A stretch of DNA of 64,000 nucleotides. It comes from Rutidosis leptorrhynchoides. Taxonomy: Eukaryota; Streptophyta; Magnoliopsida; Asterales; Asteraceae. The stretch covers positions 331,811,501 to 331,875,500 of the forward strand of contig NC_092333.1 of NCBI RefSeq assembly GCF_046630445.1. The letters run 5' to 3'. Of the stretch, positions 1 to 10,537 are shown piece by piece; position 1 is the stretch's first letter, and each line of letters starts with the position of its first letter. Both the position numbers and the translations under genes were made by a program. Under the pieces are notes generated by a model. It searched no databases. It had not been told where the DNA came from and saw only the letters and a program-made list of their open reading frames with translations.

Positions 1-137
1 TAATGGTCGAAGGGTAATTGGTTACATGAATATAGTTTCAAAATTTTCGAGACTCAACATTACAGATTTTGCTTATCGTGTTGGAAACATATAAAGATTA
101 AAGTTTAAATTTGGTCGGAAATTCCCGGGTCATCACA
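1..137 (-). repeat. Start of the 3' LTR of element A (partial)
   Basis: The reverse complement begins TGTGATGACCCG at position 137. It follows the first ~137 bases of the element B LTR closely, including the stretches around TTTCCGACC and ACACGATAAGCA. It is visibly less similar to A's own 5' LTR start (6366 downward). The rest lies outside the window. Confidence 0.75.
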
Positions 138-710
138 CCTTCGTTTCCTTATTTTCCATGACTCACACCTTCTATTCTTTCTCCCTTGATTCTTACTTTA
201 AAGCATTCATCAATATGCTCCATCCAGTCCTGATTCTTGATATACTCCTAACTTTTATATCTGTCATTCTTCTTTTTCATCTACCACCAGAAGAATCTAT
301 TTACTTCTACTATACTCTTGTGTTTATAGTGTTTCTAATTCTCCCGTGTCTCTATATTGCTATCTGCATCGATATATACGGTTTGTAATTTCGGGGTTAT
401 TATCGGAGTTTATATTCTTCATTATTTTTCGGAGCTTCATGCTTTTGTTTTCTCTTCCCCACTTCGAGTCAAGCGAGTAATGGTCCGGAATTCGTAGATA
501 TGAAATTCAGAATGAACATAGCTAATGCTCTAAGAAGAAAATGGTAATAGAACGATTTTGATTTGTTAAATTACCAGAATATCCTGGAGAAGACCGAGTC
601 ATCCAGAAAAATATTCTCTTGATATGTTTAGAGATTAGATAGAATGTAAGAGTCGTGTAAATGGCACATGATGATGGTACTGTGAATCATCATGCTTCAT
701 TAGAAACTCA

Positions 711-771
711 GCATGACTTACTGTAATATAATGACGTTGATCAAGTGTCATTATATTATACTAATCCATGC
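711..771 (-). repeat. Conserved 61-bp imperfect inverted repeat (copy in A)
   Basis: Outer arms GCATGA and CCATGC flank AT-rich arms around a central TTGATCAA-like core. The same structure, also 61 bp, is at 45338-45398 in B and 60524-60584 in D. In RNA it would form a long hairpin. Function unknown. Confidence 0.6.
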
Positions 772-1378
772 TTCAGTTCCCAACACTACTTCAAAACATT
801 CATATTTTTAACTCGAAGGTTTTAGAATTTAGAAACTAACACAGTTTCTTTTATGTTGCAGATATTACGGAGAGATAAATGATCTCAGATAAGAATAGTT
901 GTGAAAATATCGCCAGAAATATGGAGGATATTTATAATAGAACATATGAGAATATCTTAGAATTTCTAATATCAATGGATGATGAAGAAGATTTGTCTGT
1001 GAAGGTTTAGAATGAAAAATAAGATGTTTGCTAACGATTTCAGCAGGCAGATAATCATTTGGATTCTTTGAAGGCAAACTTATTCTTTGTGATTTGTCCA
1101 CGACTTTCTTCATAGTTTCGCATAATTCGCTTTTCGGTACTAAATTTTCTATCGAGCGTTCCTAACACTCCTTTCTTTATCATTAAACTTTTGGCCATTA
1201 AGATCATCTACAACATGCTGCTTCGTCAGCATTTTCAAAGTTAACTGATCTGGGTCATCGGTTATCAAACCGAGGTAGTTCCAGGAGAATTGTGTTTTTA
1301 GAATGATTAATCGCTGATGGTAATATTGTGGAATATAAAAGGTTCCCCAGTAACAATAAAGAGTACGCATATATATCG

Positions 1379-1490
1379 CGGTTATAATAAAGTTGTTTCG
1401 GATGAAAAGTCGGAGTTGACTTGCTGGAGCTGTGAAAAAATTAGCTACTTTGGAAAGGGATTGCAAAACGATCTTCGGTAATAACAATGT
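1379..1490 (+). pseudogene. Antisense CCHC zinc-knuckle remnant inside element A
   Basis: The plus strand, opposite to the element's own direction, reads KSELTCWSCEKISYF and then, after a one-base shift, a stretch resembling the KRDC end of a CCHC knuckle. The two first cysteines are present and the histidine position is Tyr. Such knuckles bind RNA in retrotransposon Gag proteins. The same antisense reading occurs in B (44471-44560) and D (59777-59974), so the fragment was present in the family ancestor. It is broken here. Confidence 0.5.
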
Positions 1491-2427
1491 CAAAGGAACT
1501 AGAACAGATACGTGTCAAACGTTTACTCAGTTTCCGAGGGTTTTTCAGGTGCATAACTATATGCATCAATCTTTTCTTCCGTAGATGAAGTGCAGTTGGT
1601 TTATCCTCTCGATTGAGGTGTTTTTAAGAATCATGATAGATTTGAACGTTGATTGTAATCGTCGAGATACAATGAGGTTTAAGATGAAATCGAGTGGCAA
1701 TCTTGAAGAAATGTTTAGTTTCATATGTTATAATCAATATTTTAATTCATTTTAATTGTCCAATGTCATTAGTCCACAGTCGATAGTCCACAGTAACAGT
1801 CCAATAATTCATATATAGTTTAATATATAATATACGAATTAATTAATACGTGTCGTGACCCGTATACGTCTCAGACTCGGTCACAACTCAAACTATATAT
1901 ATTATTGTAGAATCAACCTCAACCCTGTATATAGAACTCGATCATTACTGCATATAGAGTGTCTATGGTGATTCCAAATAATATATATAGATGCGTCGAT
2001 ATGATATGTCAAAACATTGTATACGTGTCCCGATATTTAAAGTGCGTAAAATAATTACAGAAATTAAATGACGATAAATAAAAATGCGATAATTAAATTG
2101 CGATAAATAAACTGCGATAAATAAAATGTAATCAGTTAGCTAGGAATAGTTAGCTGGAACAGTTAGCGTGGATTCTTAACAAAAATTTTCATAGTTAATT
2201 TGTTTGTTTCTAACAGATTTTATTTTGTCATATGTTTTCTTCATATGCCACTTGTTGGATTCTGGAAAGTCAAAATCCAAATATGAAATTGAATGAAAAT
2301 GGTTATTCTGCGGTGAACGGATACGTATATCGGTGGTTGTAAGTAGGATAGTAAATGACTGTTGAATCAGCTTCGACGAATGTACAATGTAACTTATTAA
2401 GATGAAATCTAATTATTCCTCGGGTAT

Positions 2428-2441
2428 TACCTACCCGTTAA
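2428..2441 (-). promoter_or_regulatory. Internal polypurine-tract-like motif (copy in A)
   Basis: The minus strand reads TTAACGGGTAGGTA, identical to the 14 bases just before the 3' LTR of B and D. The same internal copy occurs at 44002-44015 in B and 56910-56923 in D. It could be a second plus-strand priming site or the scar of an ancestral 3' end. Confidence 0.45.
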
Positions 2442-2815
2442 AAAAAATTTCGCCATTAATATTTTGTACAAAAGAACTTTTAATTACAATCTTTATGAAA
2501 ACATATATACATATATATTTTCTTCAAATGAAATCATGAATTTAATGAGTTAATATGATATTAATCTCATTTGCTTTTCGGTTTGAGCTAGAATAAGAAA
2601 TCTCTAAAACTTTTTGAAACCACATATTCTTCGCAGAATATCAATGAAGTTATGGATCAATACTTCATCGTTCATTATTATTGGTACTCCTTGGTATCTA
2701 TGGTGCGTATGATGTTGATGTTTGTGGGACAGATTATGATGTCGAGACGTGTGATGCGGATGTTGTTTATTAGTGGTGATGATGGTATTGTTGATGTTAT
2801 TGATGGTGGTGCTGA

Positions 2816-3262
2816 TTATGCTGCTAGTGCTGCTGCTGGTGTTTGCATCCTTCGCACCATGTTCTCCAAAGCCGTCACGCGAGCGCGAAGTTCGTTAACT
2901 TCTGCTAGTACACCGGGATGATTGGCGGTTGGAGCGAGTGAATGAACAAGATTTGTAATATGGGATAGTATATAATCGTGACGAGATACTCTAGAAATGA
3001 GAGAGAAAATAGTGTTTCGAATAGGTTCGCCGGTAAGTGCTTCAGGTTCATCGCCAAGAGGGCAATTTGGTGGATGGAATGGATCACCTTCTTCTTGTCT
3101 CCAGTGATTTAGTATATTATGAACCCATCCCCAATTCCTCCAGAATAAATGATGGGAAATTGGTTGATCCATTCCGGTGACGCTGCTTTCGAAGCCCGAA
3201 TGGAAATCCATATCGGCATAACTATCGAAATCTGAAGAATTCGAACTAGATGCGGAATCCAT
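2816..3262 (-). CDS. ORF1 of element A: 148-residue protein with C-terminal coiled coil, unknown function
   Basis: I do not recognise a named family. The start at 3262 (MDSASSS) is chosen because similarity to the element B protein begins there; an in-frame upstream ATG would add 65 residues. Visible parts are a Ser/Asp-rich N-terminus (residues 1-30), a conserved aromatic core containing MDQPISHHLFW and NWGWV (about 31-48), a conserved GDPFHPP...EALTGEP segment (about 60-80), and a C-terminal heptad region (EVNELRARVTALENMV) with an Ala/Pro tail. The copy in B is frameshifted and that in D decayed, so this is the best-preserved one in the window. Its position just after the PBS and leader is where gag normally lies. 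It may be a derived Gag or an RNA-binding or dimerising accessory protein; both are inference. Confidence 0.6.
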   Translation of the reverse strand: MDSASSSNSSDFDSYADMDFHSGFESSVTGMDQPISHHLFWRNWGWVHNILNHWRQEEGDPFHPPNCPLGDEPEALTGEPIRNTIFSLISRVSRHDYILSHITNLVHSLAPTANHPGVLAEVNELRARVTALENMVRRMQTPAAALAA

Positions 3263-3659
3263 CTTGTATAATGGGGAAAATGAATTTTTGGTATGGAATA
3301 GATTATAGGAGTTAGATTTGGTACTCTTCAATACATAATTAACATATGTATATATAATACCAAAATCCCGTAAATTACGGAGAATCTTTGAAAAGATATC
3401 AGTCAAAGTTTGCAATAACAGATATGCTAAGATAAGAATTCGTCTATACACTATCAATGCAGTAAATGCAGTAAAATGTGTCTAGACTTATGAATGATAA
3501 GCAGGTAATTTCCTAAGGATGATAAGCAGATGATTTCCGACTAGAAATGATAAACAAAACTTTTGACATGTAGACACGGTCGAAGTCCAGACTCATTAAT
3601 GCATCCTAACAACTACTAGTTAGACACACTAATGCAAGACCTAGTTCGCTACGACCACT

Positions 3660-3671
3660 GCTCTGATACCA
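3660..3671 (-). promoter_or_regulatory. Primer binding site of element A
   Basis: The minus strand reads TGGTATCAGAGC, complementary to the 3' end of plant initiator tRNA-Met. It lies two bases from the LTR end at 3674. Confidence 0.85.
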
Positions 3672-3673
3672 AC

Positions 3674-6366
3674 TGAAAGGACCCGTCCTAATCCACCTGG
3701 ACGAAGTCATCAACATTTGGTCCCATTGCGATGATCGGCTCCAAGTAATGTCCTTATATTGAGCAAATGCACAGCGGGAGACTTAATTCGTACCTGAGAA
3801 TAAACATGCTTTAAAGTGTCAACCAAAAGGTTGGTGAGTTCATAGGTTTATCATAATAATCATTTCAATATGTTAATAGACCACAAGATTTCATAATCAT
3901 AAACATAATACACTCGCAAGTGTATGTAAAGCATTCTAAGTGGTTGAGCACTTGGTAACCATACTTAACATTTAATCAACGTCGCATATTCCCTTTATTA
4001 TGAAATCTCACTACACCGTACCAAGTGTAGTCACCAAAATGAAGTACTGTGCAACCGTTGAATACTGGTCGTCCAGTCCGGTTGGGGTTGTCAGGCCCGA
4101 TAGATCTATCAACAGGATTCGCGTTTACAATACCCATGTAAATAGTAGTTACCAAGCTATAGGGAAATATGCCAGTGGTACAACTCAACGTAGAATATAT
4201 TTTTAAGTACTTGTGTCTATTTTGTAAACATTTATAAAAGCAGCGCATGTATTCTCAGCCCAAAAATATATATTGCAAAAGCAATTAAAAAGGGAGCAAA
4301 TGAAACTCACTTTTGCCTTGAAGGTATTTAATTCGACTTGTTCTCCGATAGATATCACGAACCTAACCATATATATAATATATCAACATATTTTCTTTTT
4401 AAGTAATCGTTACACATATATATACTTTTAATACTTTTAATATTTTCTTAGTCCGTAGTTAGCAGTCCGATGTTAGTGGTCCACAATTAGTTGCTTAAAT
4501 AAAATAAATAAAGACCCCATCGTATTCGTATTGATCAGAATTAATCTCGACCCATGGTACCATGTTGTCAAATGACGTGTTGCGTACATAAAGTACCGTG
4601 TTGTCAAATGACGTGTTGCGTACAATCATGAGGTCTTATGATTAATCTTCTCGTGTTGTTTAAGGGTGGTCCTGAAATAAATAAAATCAAATCATAAGTA
4701 ATTATATATAAAATATCATATTAATTAGAAAAGATATGATTAATTTACTTTTTCTCCAAATATTTTCGTAGCTAAACTAGCTTCGGATACCCAATCTTGT
4801 TTTAGTCGTAGTTTCTTCATTACAACTCCGTTTTTGTTGGTTCAACTTGCCACTTCCTTGGATCGAGTCAAATTTTAAGAATATGGACTGAAAATGCCTT
4901 AGTTTGTATTCAAAATCATAGGTTATAGGTCAAACTTTGGTGAAACTTATGAAAGTGATCATTTTCCATCATAAAAACAACATTTAATGATCATTTTTCT
5001 AAAAATACTTACACTTTGAGTTAAACCATGAAATTTTTATGTGTTAACATATTCATAATAAATATTATTTTTCCAAAACATGAACTTCCAATTCAAAGTT
5101 CAAGATGATTTTTAATTATCCAACCCAAAACAGCCCCCGGTTGCACTCCGACGACGTAGATTCAGTTTTAAGATGTTCTTTGTAAAACCAAGTTATATCT
5201 TGTTAGGTTAGCATATCATTATGATATATTACAGGTCTTGAAGTGTTTTAAAAGTCAAGTTAGAAGGATCTATTTAGTTTGCGAACAAGTTTGAAATCAT
5301 TCAAACTATGTTCTTGTTGTTAAAATTTTATACCACAAAATAAGATAGCTATATGAATATCAATTGAATAAGATTATGAAAAGGTTACTACCTCAAGTTA
5401 CTTGGACAAAGTTACTGCAAAAGATAAGAAATAATCTTGGAATCATAGAGTGGTGGAGTTAGATCAAAAGGTTGGAAGTAAACTTCTTCAAATGGGTGGT
5501 TATTTTGATATGTTCTTGAAAGAGTTTTCTTATGGTGTTTAAGGCTTGTAATTGAAGCTAAATGATGGGGAAAATGCTTGGAGATGATCAAGTATGAAGT
5601 TAGGAGTATTTTGAGAGAGAAATGAGGGTGTAGGTATGAGAAAATAGAGTGAAGAAATGGTGTTCATTTATAAAAACTTTTTTAGTTTATAAAGAAAGAA
5701 AAGGATTCCTAATTTTGTTTTCTTACTAATAATTCATACTACTTGACAAATCCTAGTTACCACATATCTAGGGCAGTAATAATGTTGATTAGGATGTTGA
5801 TTTGATGTGTATATACCAATAGTAAATACGTATAGAAGCTGGGTATGATACGGGTACATATACCCTAGATATACGTATAGAAATCTTGAGGAAATGGAAC
5901 CAGAATTCAAATATAGCTATCTTTTGTGAATATACTTATATTGTTTTATGTATTTAAGTCCTTAAAAAGTGATTAAATACATTATATATACAATACATGT
6001 ATAAGCATTATAGATTATAAGTATATATATCAAAGAATGTTACGTATAGTTATCGTTTTGAAAACTTAAGTTAGTAGTTTCAAAATATACTTATAACTCA
6101 TTGTCATTAGTACACAATTAGATGTTAAACCATCCTTAGATCATGTTAAATATATATAAATACATATATATACACAAACGTATAATTATCGTATGTTATA
6201 TAGTTCGTGATATCATCGGTCATATTGGACGGTCAAACGTTGTGTAAAACTCTTTTCAAAAACACAATCTCAACAATTTGGATTGCTTATCATGTTGGTA
6301 TGGTTTAATTTATGTAAATATTAATCTCGTAAGTATAATTTGGTCGGAAAATTCCGGGTCATTACA
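3674..6366 (-). repeat. 5' LTR of element A (2693 bp)
   Basis: On the minus strand it runs from TGTAATGACCCGG (6366) to GGGTCCTTTCA (3674). The middle part, containing a phrase near CCGGGGGCTGTTTTGG (about 5120-5140), matches the LTR of element C near 49300. The end resembles the B LTR but lacks about 200 bp of it. No gene inside. Confidence 0.8.
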
Positions 6367-7534
6367 GCTGGTCTGGCGTCATTATATTGTACTAAATCGT
6401 ACGTTTATTCCAATATCACTCCATATGGTCAATGTAACGTGATCACTTCAAGTTCTACTCAATTTCATCTAACGGTGCTTTTATCTATGCTATCTCAAAA
6501 CAAAATCTACATAATTAATCTCATGGTTTCTCGGTGTGAGTGCGTAGGTTCCGTAGGTCATGCATCAATGCCTAAATGTCCTGAAATTTTCTTTAAAATG
6601 TTCGGGTTCAGGTAATGTCGTTAGGTTCCTTTCTAGAAATCCAATCTGGGTCTCGTGTCGAGTTGTACATGTAGCAAGTAGTAATACGATATGTCTTTAG
6701 GCGAATCCCAAGTCCTTAGGTATGTCTGAGAATCAGTAGGAGACACTCTGACCTTGTAGAAGGAGATGCCTTCCCGACTTCTCCAATGCCTAAGAGTGTT
6801 AGGGACCTAAGTCCAGAAGTGTCGTTAGATCGTCGAGCAGTGGTGAAGGATGAAAGATATAAGTAACGGTCATGAAAGCGTACGGGATACGGGTCAACTT
6901 GCGGAAACTGAACAACCTTCTAATGTTCATACGTTGTACGTGGCTAACTAGGGTGAGCTCGGGGGGTGGGGCGAGGTGCGGTTACTCTAACAAGTCTTCA
7001 CATATCTCCTCCTCCGAGGATCACCTTTAGTGGGCGTGCAATCCGAGGGGTTCTCTTCCTAGATTGTGTGAAGTAATGTTTCGATCTCTGGGAAGGTGGA
7101 ACGGTAGCAACAGGTGGATTACATTACTAGTTCTTAAGGTTAGACGAGTGGGAAAGGGGTTCAGAAAAACATCTGTACTAGGAAAGATAAATTTTCCAAG
7201 TCGGTACAGCGAATAGCAGACATGTAGCGAGAACGTAATCAAGCATAATAACTACAGCAGCCTAGATCGTCTACAGCAGTACATAGTATGGAAATAATAA
7301 CAGTACCAAACAGAAGTATCATGCAAAATGCAGATAGTAGCACGCAGTAACGAGAATAAGCGGTAGCATACAGCAAGATCATATAGCAGTAAAAGTAAGC
7401 AGTAGCATGCAGCAGTTCCGCAAAAACAAGTAAACGAGCAACTTGTAGATTAGTCCTATTAGTGAATCCTACTCGACTCGGTCAAGACGCACTAATGCAA
7501 CCTAATTCCCTACAACCAATGCTCTGATACCAAA
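6367..7534 (-). other. Leader / internal 5' region of element E
   Basis: Read on the minus strand after the PBS, this begins with GGTTGTAGGGAATTAGG, also found just after the PBS of element I (34099 on). Near 6380-6460 it matches 34800-34870 of I (AGTGATATTGGAAT and following). No gag, protease or polymerase motif was found; small ORFs here are unconvincing. It stops at element A. Confidence 0.65.
7521..7532 (-). promoter_or_regulatory. Primer binding site of element E
   Basis: The minus strand reads TGGTATCAGAGC, two bases from the LTR end at 7535. Initiator Met-tRNA type. Confidence 0.85.
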
Positions 7535-8536
7535 TGTGACACCCCGTACAAAACCATCGTGTATGGATCATCAACAACAGGATCATTACGAGGTCAAACG
7601 CTATATGCTGTTTAAAAACCAGTTTTTTCATTCATGAAAAGATAACATTTTACAAAAGATAACGTGCTTCTACGAATAGAAAGCATAAACAGAAGTACGT
7701 GACTTAAAGGTCATTACAAAGCCATTATTCAGAAATAACATAAGTTGTGAATGCAAAGTAAAAGTTCCGTGATTGAGACATCTCTAAGTAATGCAGCGGA
7801 AGTCTAACACATCGATTCTATAATAGCAAGTCTATAACACCAAGACTATAACAGCAAGTCTAACAGCGGAAGCAACAACGTCTAAGCACCTGAGAAATAC
7901 ATGCTTAAAAAGTCAACACGAATGTTGGTGAGCTATAGTTTGTTTGTAATCAGTAATGTAATGTAGACCACGAGATTTTAGTGCTTCAACCAGCGTTTCA
8001 AATCAGTATTTCAAATCAGTATGATAAAGTATATGCTTATCCGTGGGCACCCAGTAACTAACTTAACGTAATATTACCCCCTAAAAGTACACTTGGCGAG
8101 TGCGTCTGTTTACGAAGTATTAAACACCCATTGAATGCTAGCACGACTAGCTCGAGTGGGGATGAAAAACCCTATGGATCCATATCTAAGATTCGCGTTC
8201 ACCGGTTCATAAACCAATAAGTAAACGTTACCGAGCTAAGGGGAATATTTGTGCTGTTATATCACCCACACATATATAAAGTTTAAGTAATCGTGTCTAG
8301 TATGTAAAACATAAAAAACACTTGTATTCTCAGTCCCAAAATGAGTTAAAGTAAAAAAGGGAAGCTATAACTCACAGTGAATGTGCAACAAAAGTCGATA
8401 CAAAAAGTATGCAAGTAGTAAGTCGGTCCAAACAAGTAAGTTGGCCGATCCAAAAAGGTCCTCAGCCTAAGTCAAAGGTTACTAAGTCAGTATATTTTCC
8501 CCAAAGGTTTAAAAGTAAATAAATTAAGTCTTAAGT

Positions 8537-8537
<1 letters not shown>

Positions 8538-8571
<34 letters not shown>

Positions 8572-8574
8572 TCG
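8538..8574. repeat. (ATC)n microsatellite
   Basis: About 12 uninterrupted trinucleotide units inside the element E LTR. Confidence 0.9.
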
Positions 8575-9330
8575 TAAAAGATAAAGTAAGTTTTCAACAA
8601 GAATAGAGATCGAAACAAAAGGCTGACTTCGGACAGCTGCTACGACCTTTATACAAACTGAAAAGATGCGTGGTCAGTGGGCAAGGCTCCTTATGTGAGT
8701 CCTCGTACCGCTATCCAAATTTCAGATCCTAACTCGATGTCGTGTGACCGTGGCGACGGTTCAAGCGCGAGTAGGTCAGAATTTTCAGCACGTCGTTACA
8801 AAGGCGTAGTGATTTTCGGAAGACTATAAATCCTAAACCGTATATCGGATTTAGGCGAGTCTTAAATGAAAAGTCATATAATCGAAATGAACTATTTGAA
8901 AATTAACTTTCCAGAAGTCCCAGGTGTCTGATCAGACCGCGAAAAACAGAAACAAGTGCTTCGGTGGGTTTCTTGGTGCTTGATGCTTATCACGGTTCTC
9001 ATCCTTGATGCGTATAAGCCTCAAGTGTACAACTCTTTGATTTTTTTGCATCATTATGACCAAGTTTTAACCATCAACACACAACTAAATGTAAAAGCTA
9101 ACTTTCTACAAGTTTTGAACATCAAGGTTGTCTCTTTATTGTATAAACACAATAAAGCTTCAACCTTTGTTCTTTTGATGCATCTTCATCATATGAGATG
9201 ATGAAGACTTGATCTTTATCACCACAAAAATCATAGAAAGGTTCCAAGTAAGTGAGATCTGCAATAATAACTTAGATCTCAAGTATTAAGAAACTCTAAG
9301 CTAGAAAGCTTGGATCTTTACAAGATTAAT

Positions 9331-9450
9331 GAGACCATAAGCTAGAAAGCTAAGATCTAGTGAAAGTAATGAGACCATAAGCTAAAAAACTAAGATCTAG
9401 TGAAAGTAATGAGACCATAAGCTAAAAAGCTTAGATCTTAAACAAAATAA
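9331..9450. repeat. 40-bp tandem repeat, three clear units
   Basis: GAGACCATAAGCTA recurs at 9331, 9371 and 9411. More diverged units built on AAGCT-AGATCT words extend over about 9265-9730. Confidence 0.8.
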
Positions 9451-9884
9451 TAAAACCCTAAGCTAGAAAGCTTGGATCTTTAATGTTCTTGAAGATCCTT
9501 AAAGCAAAAGGCTAGATCTGCAAGTTTCATGAAGATCATAAACACAAGTTTTGATCTTTTAAACAAAATAAAGAGATCACAAGCTAGAAAACTTAGAACC
9601 AACAAAGTAAATGAAGATTCAAACCTAGAAAGCTTGAATCTTTCATGTTCTTGAAGGATTCAAATTAAAGTTTGAATCTACAAGATATAACAAGATCAAA
9701 AAGCTAAAAAGCTTGATCTTATGATGATGATGATGATGTCGTGTACAAGAAGAAGAGAAGAAGAAGAAGAAGAAAATTTAAAACTTACAATTTTTAGTGT
9801 CAGAAAGATTAGAGAGAGAATTAGAAAGCAAGTGTGTGTAAAATGAGAATGAGATCAAGTGTAAAATGGATGAAATGAGCTTGG

Positions 9885-9892
9885 TATTTATA
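9885..9892 (-). promoter_or_regulatory. TATA-like box of the element E LTR
   Basis: The minus strand reads TATAAATA, in the LTR's transcription direction. A run of G (about 9916-9940, plus strand) lies close upstream of it with respect to transcription. Confidence 0.5.
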
Positions 9893-10537
9893 GTGGTGAT
9901 GGGTGGTTTAGGCCGTGGGGTTTGGGGGGGGGAGGGGGGGAACAAGGGGACAACTTTTTACTTTTTGCTTAGTGGTGGTCTAAAGGTGGTGCTTATTGTT
10001 GTGATCCCATGCAACATGTATGGTAATTGTTAACAAAAATGCTAGCATGTTGGCTCATATTAATGGGTTTTTGTCTTGCATTTTAATGGGTCATAATTCA
10101 TTTAAATTTGGGCTAACTTAAAAGTCCAATAACTAAAGTAGGGTGGGCTTAAGTTCAATAAGGTAGAAAGTCCAACAAGACTAACTAGTGTGCATTAGTA
10201 AATTACTAAGCGTAATTAAGCAACCAATAAGCCAAGTAATTGTCATTAGAAAATAACAATTAGTTTCACGTAGTCATAATATTCCAATTATGACCAAAAT
10301 TAATCGTGTACAAAGTACATAGCTCGTTCTAAACGTCCAGTGACACTAACGGTCATAAAAGCATTCGAGGATCAAGTTAGGTGATTAAACACTTAATAGC
10401 ATGTTGTAAGGTATTAACAGAAGTAATTAATCATGAATAAAGATCACAGAGTATAAACTAGCTCAGTACGCACAAATATGAAGTTTCGTGAAAGTATAGA
10501 GCACAAAAATATAAGTCGAAAAAGTCGGGTCGTTACA

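Larger units (their letters stand above)
138..2815 (-). other. Non-coding internal region of element A
   Basis: No intact gene. On the minus strand this stretch is collinear with 43660-46030 of element B and with 56640-61140 of element D. It holds the 61-bp inverted repeat, the antisense zinc-knuckle remnant, an internal polypurine-tract-like motif and a minisatellite based on TGCGATAAATAAA (about 2050-2130). A short sense stretch at about 1020-1113 (residues beginning MKK-VDKSQ) is also readable in B near 44990-45080, so it may be the remnant of another ORF. Positions 1760-2045 resemble part of the element C LTR. Confidence 0.55.
1..6366 (-). mobile_element. Element A: non-autonomous LTR retrotransposon (ORF1 family), 3' end off the window
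   Basis: Read on the minus strand, this unit has a 5' LTR (3674-6366), a Met-tRNA-type primer binding site (3660-3671), a small ORF1 (2816-3262), non-coding internal DNA and the start of a 3' LTR (137 down to 1). The internal region matches those of elements B and D over most of its length. No protease, reverse transcriptase, RNase H or integrase is visible. The 3' end of the internal region is deleted just before the 3' LTR, so the terminal polypurine tract found in B and D is missing. A lies in the leader of element E. If it is a simple insertion, the 5' duplication is the GCTGG at 6367-6371, but the other copy is outside the window. Confidence 0.8.
7535..10537 (-). repeat. 5' LTR of element E (3003 bp)
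   Basis: On the minus strand it starts TGTAACGACCCGAC at 10537, directly inside the protease reading frame of element F, and ends GGGGTGTCACA at 7535, next to a PBS. The start resembles the LTR of element I. It contains a CAT microsatellite, 40-bp tandem repeats, a G-rich tract and a TATA-like box on the correct strand. No gene inside. Confidence 0.85.

Noticed and set aside
14..120. Treating every TGTRACGACC block as a separate element
   Set aside because: Several are second LTRs or interrupted halves of the same LTR. Duplications and offsets were used to pair them.
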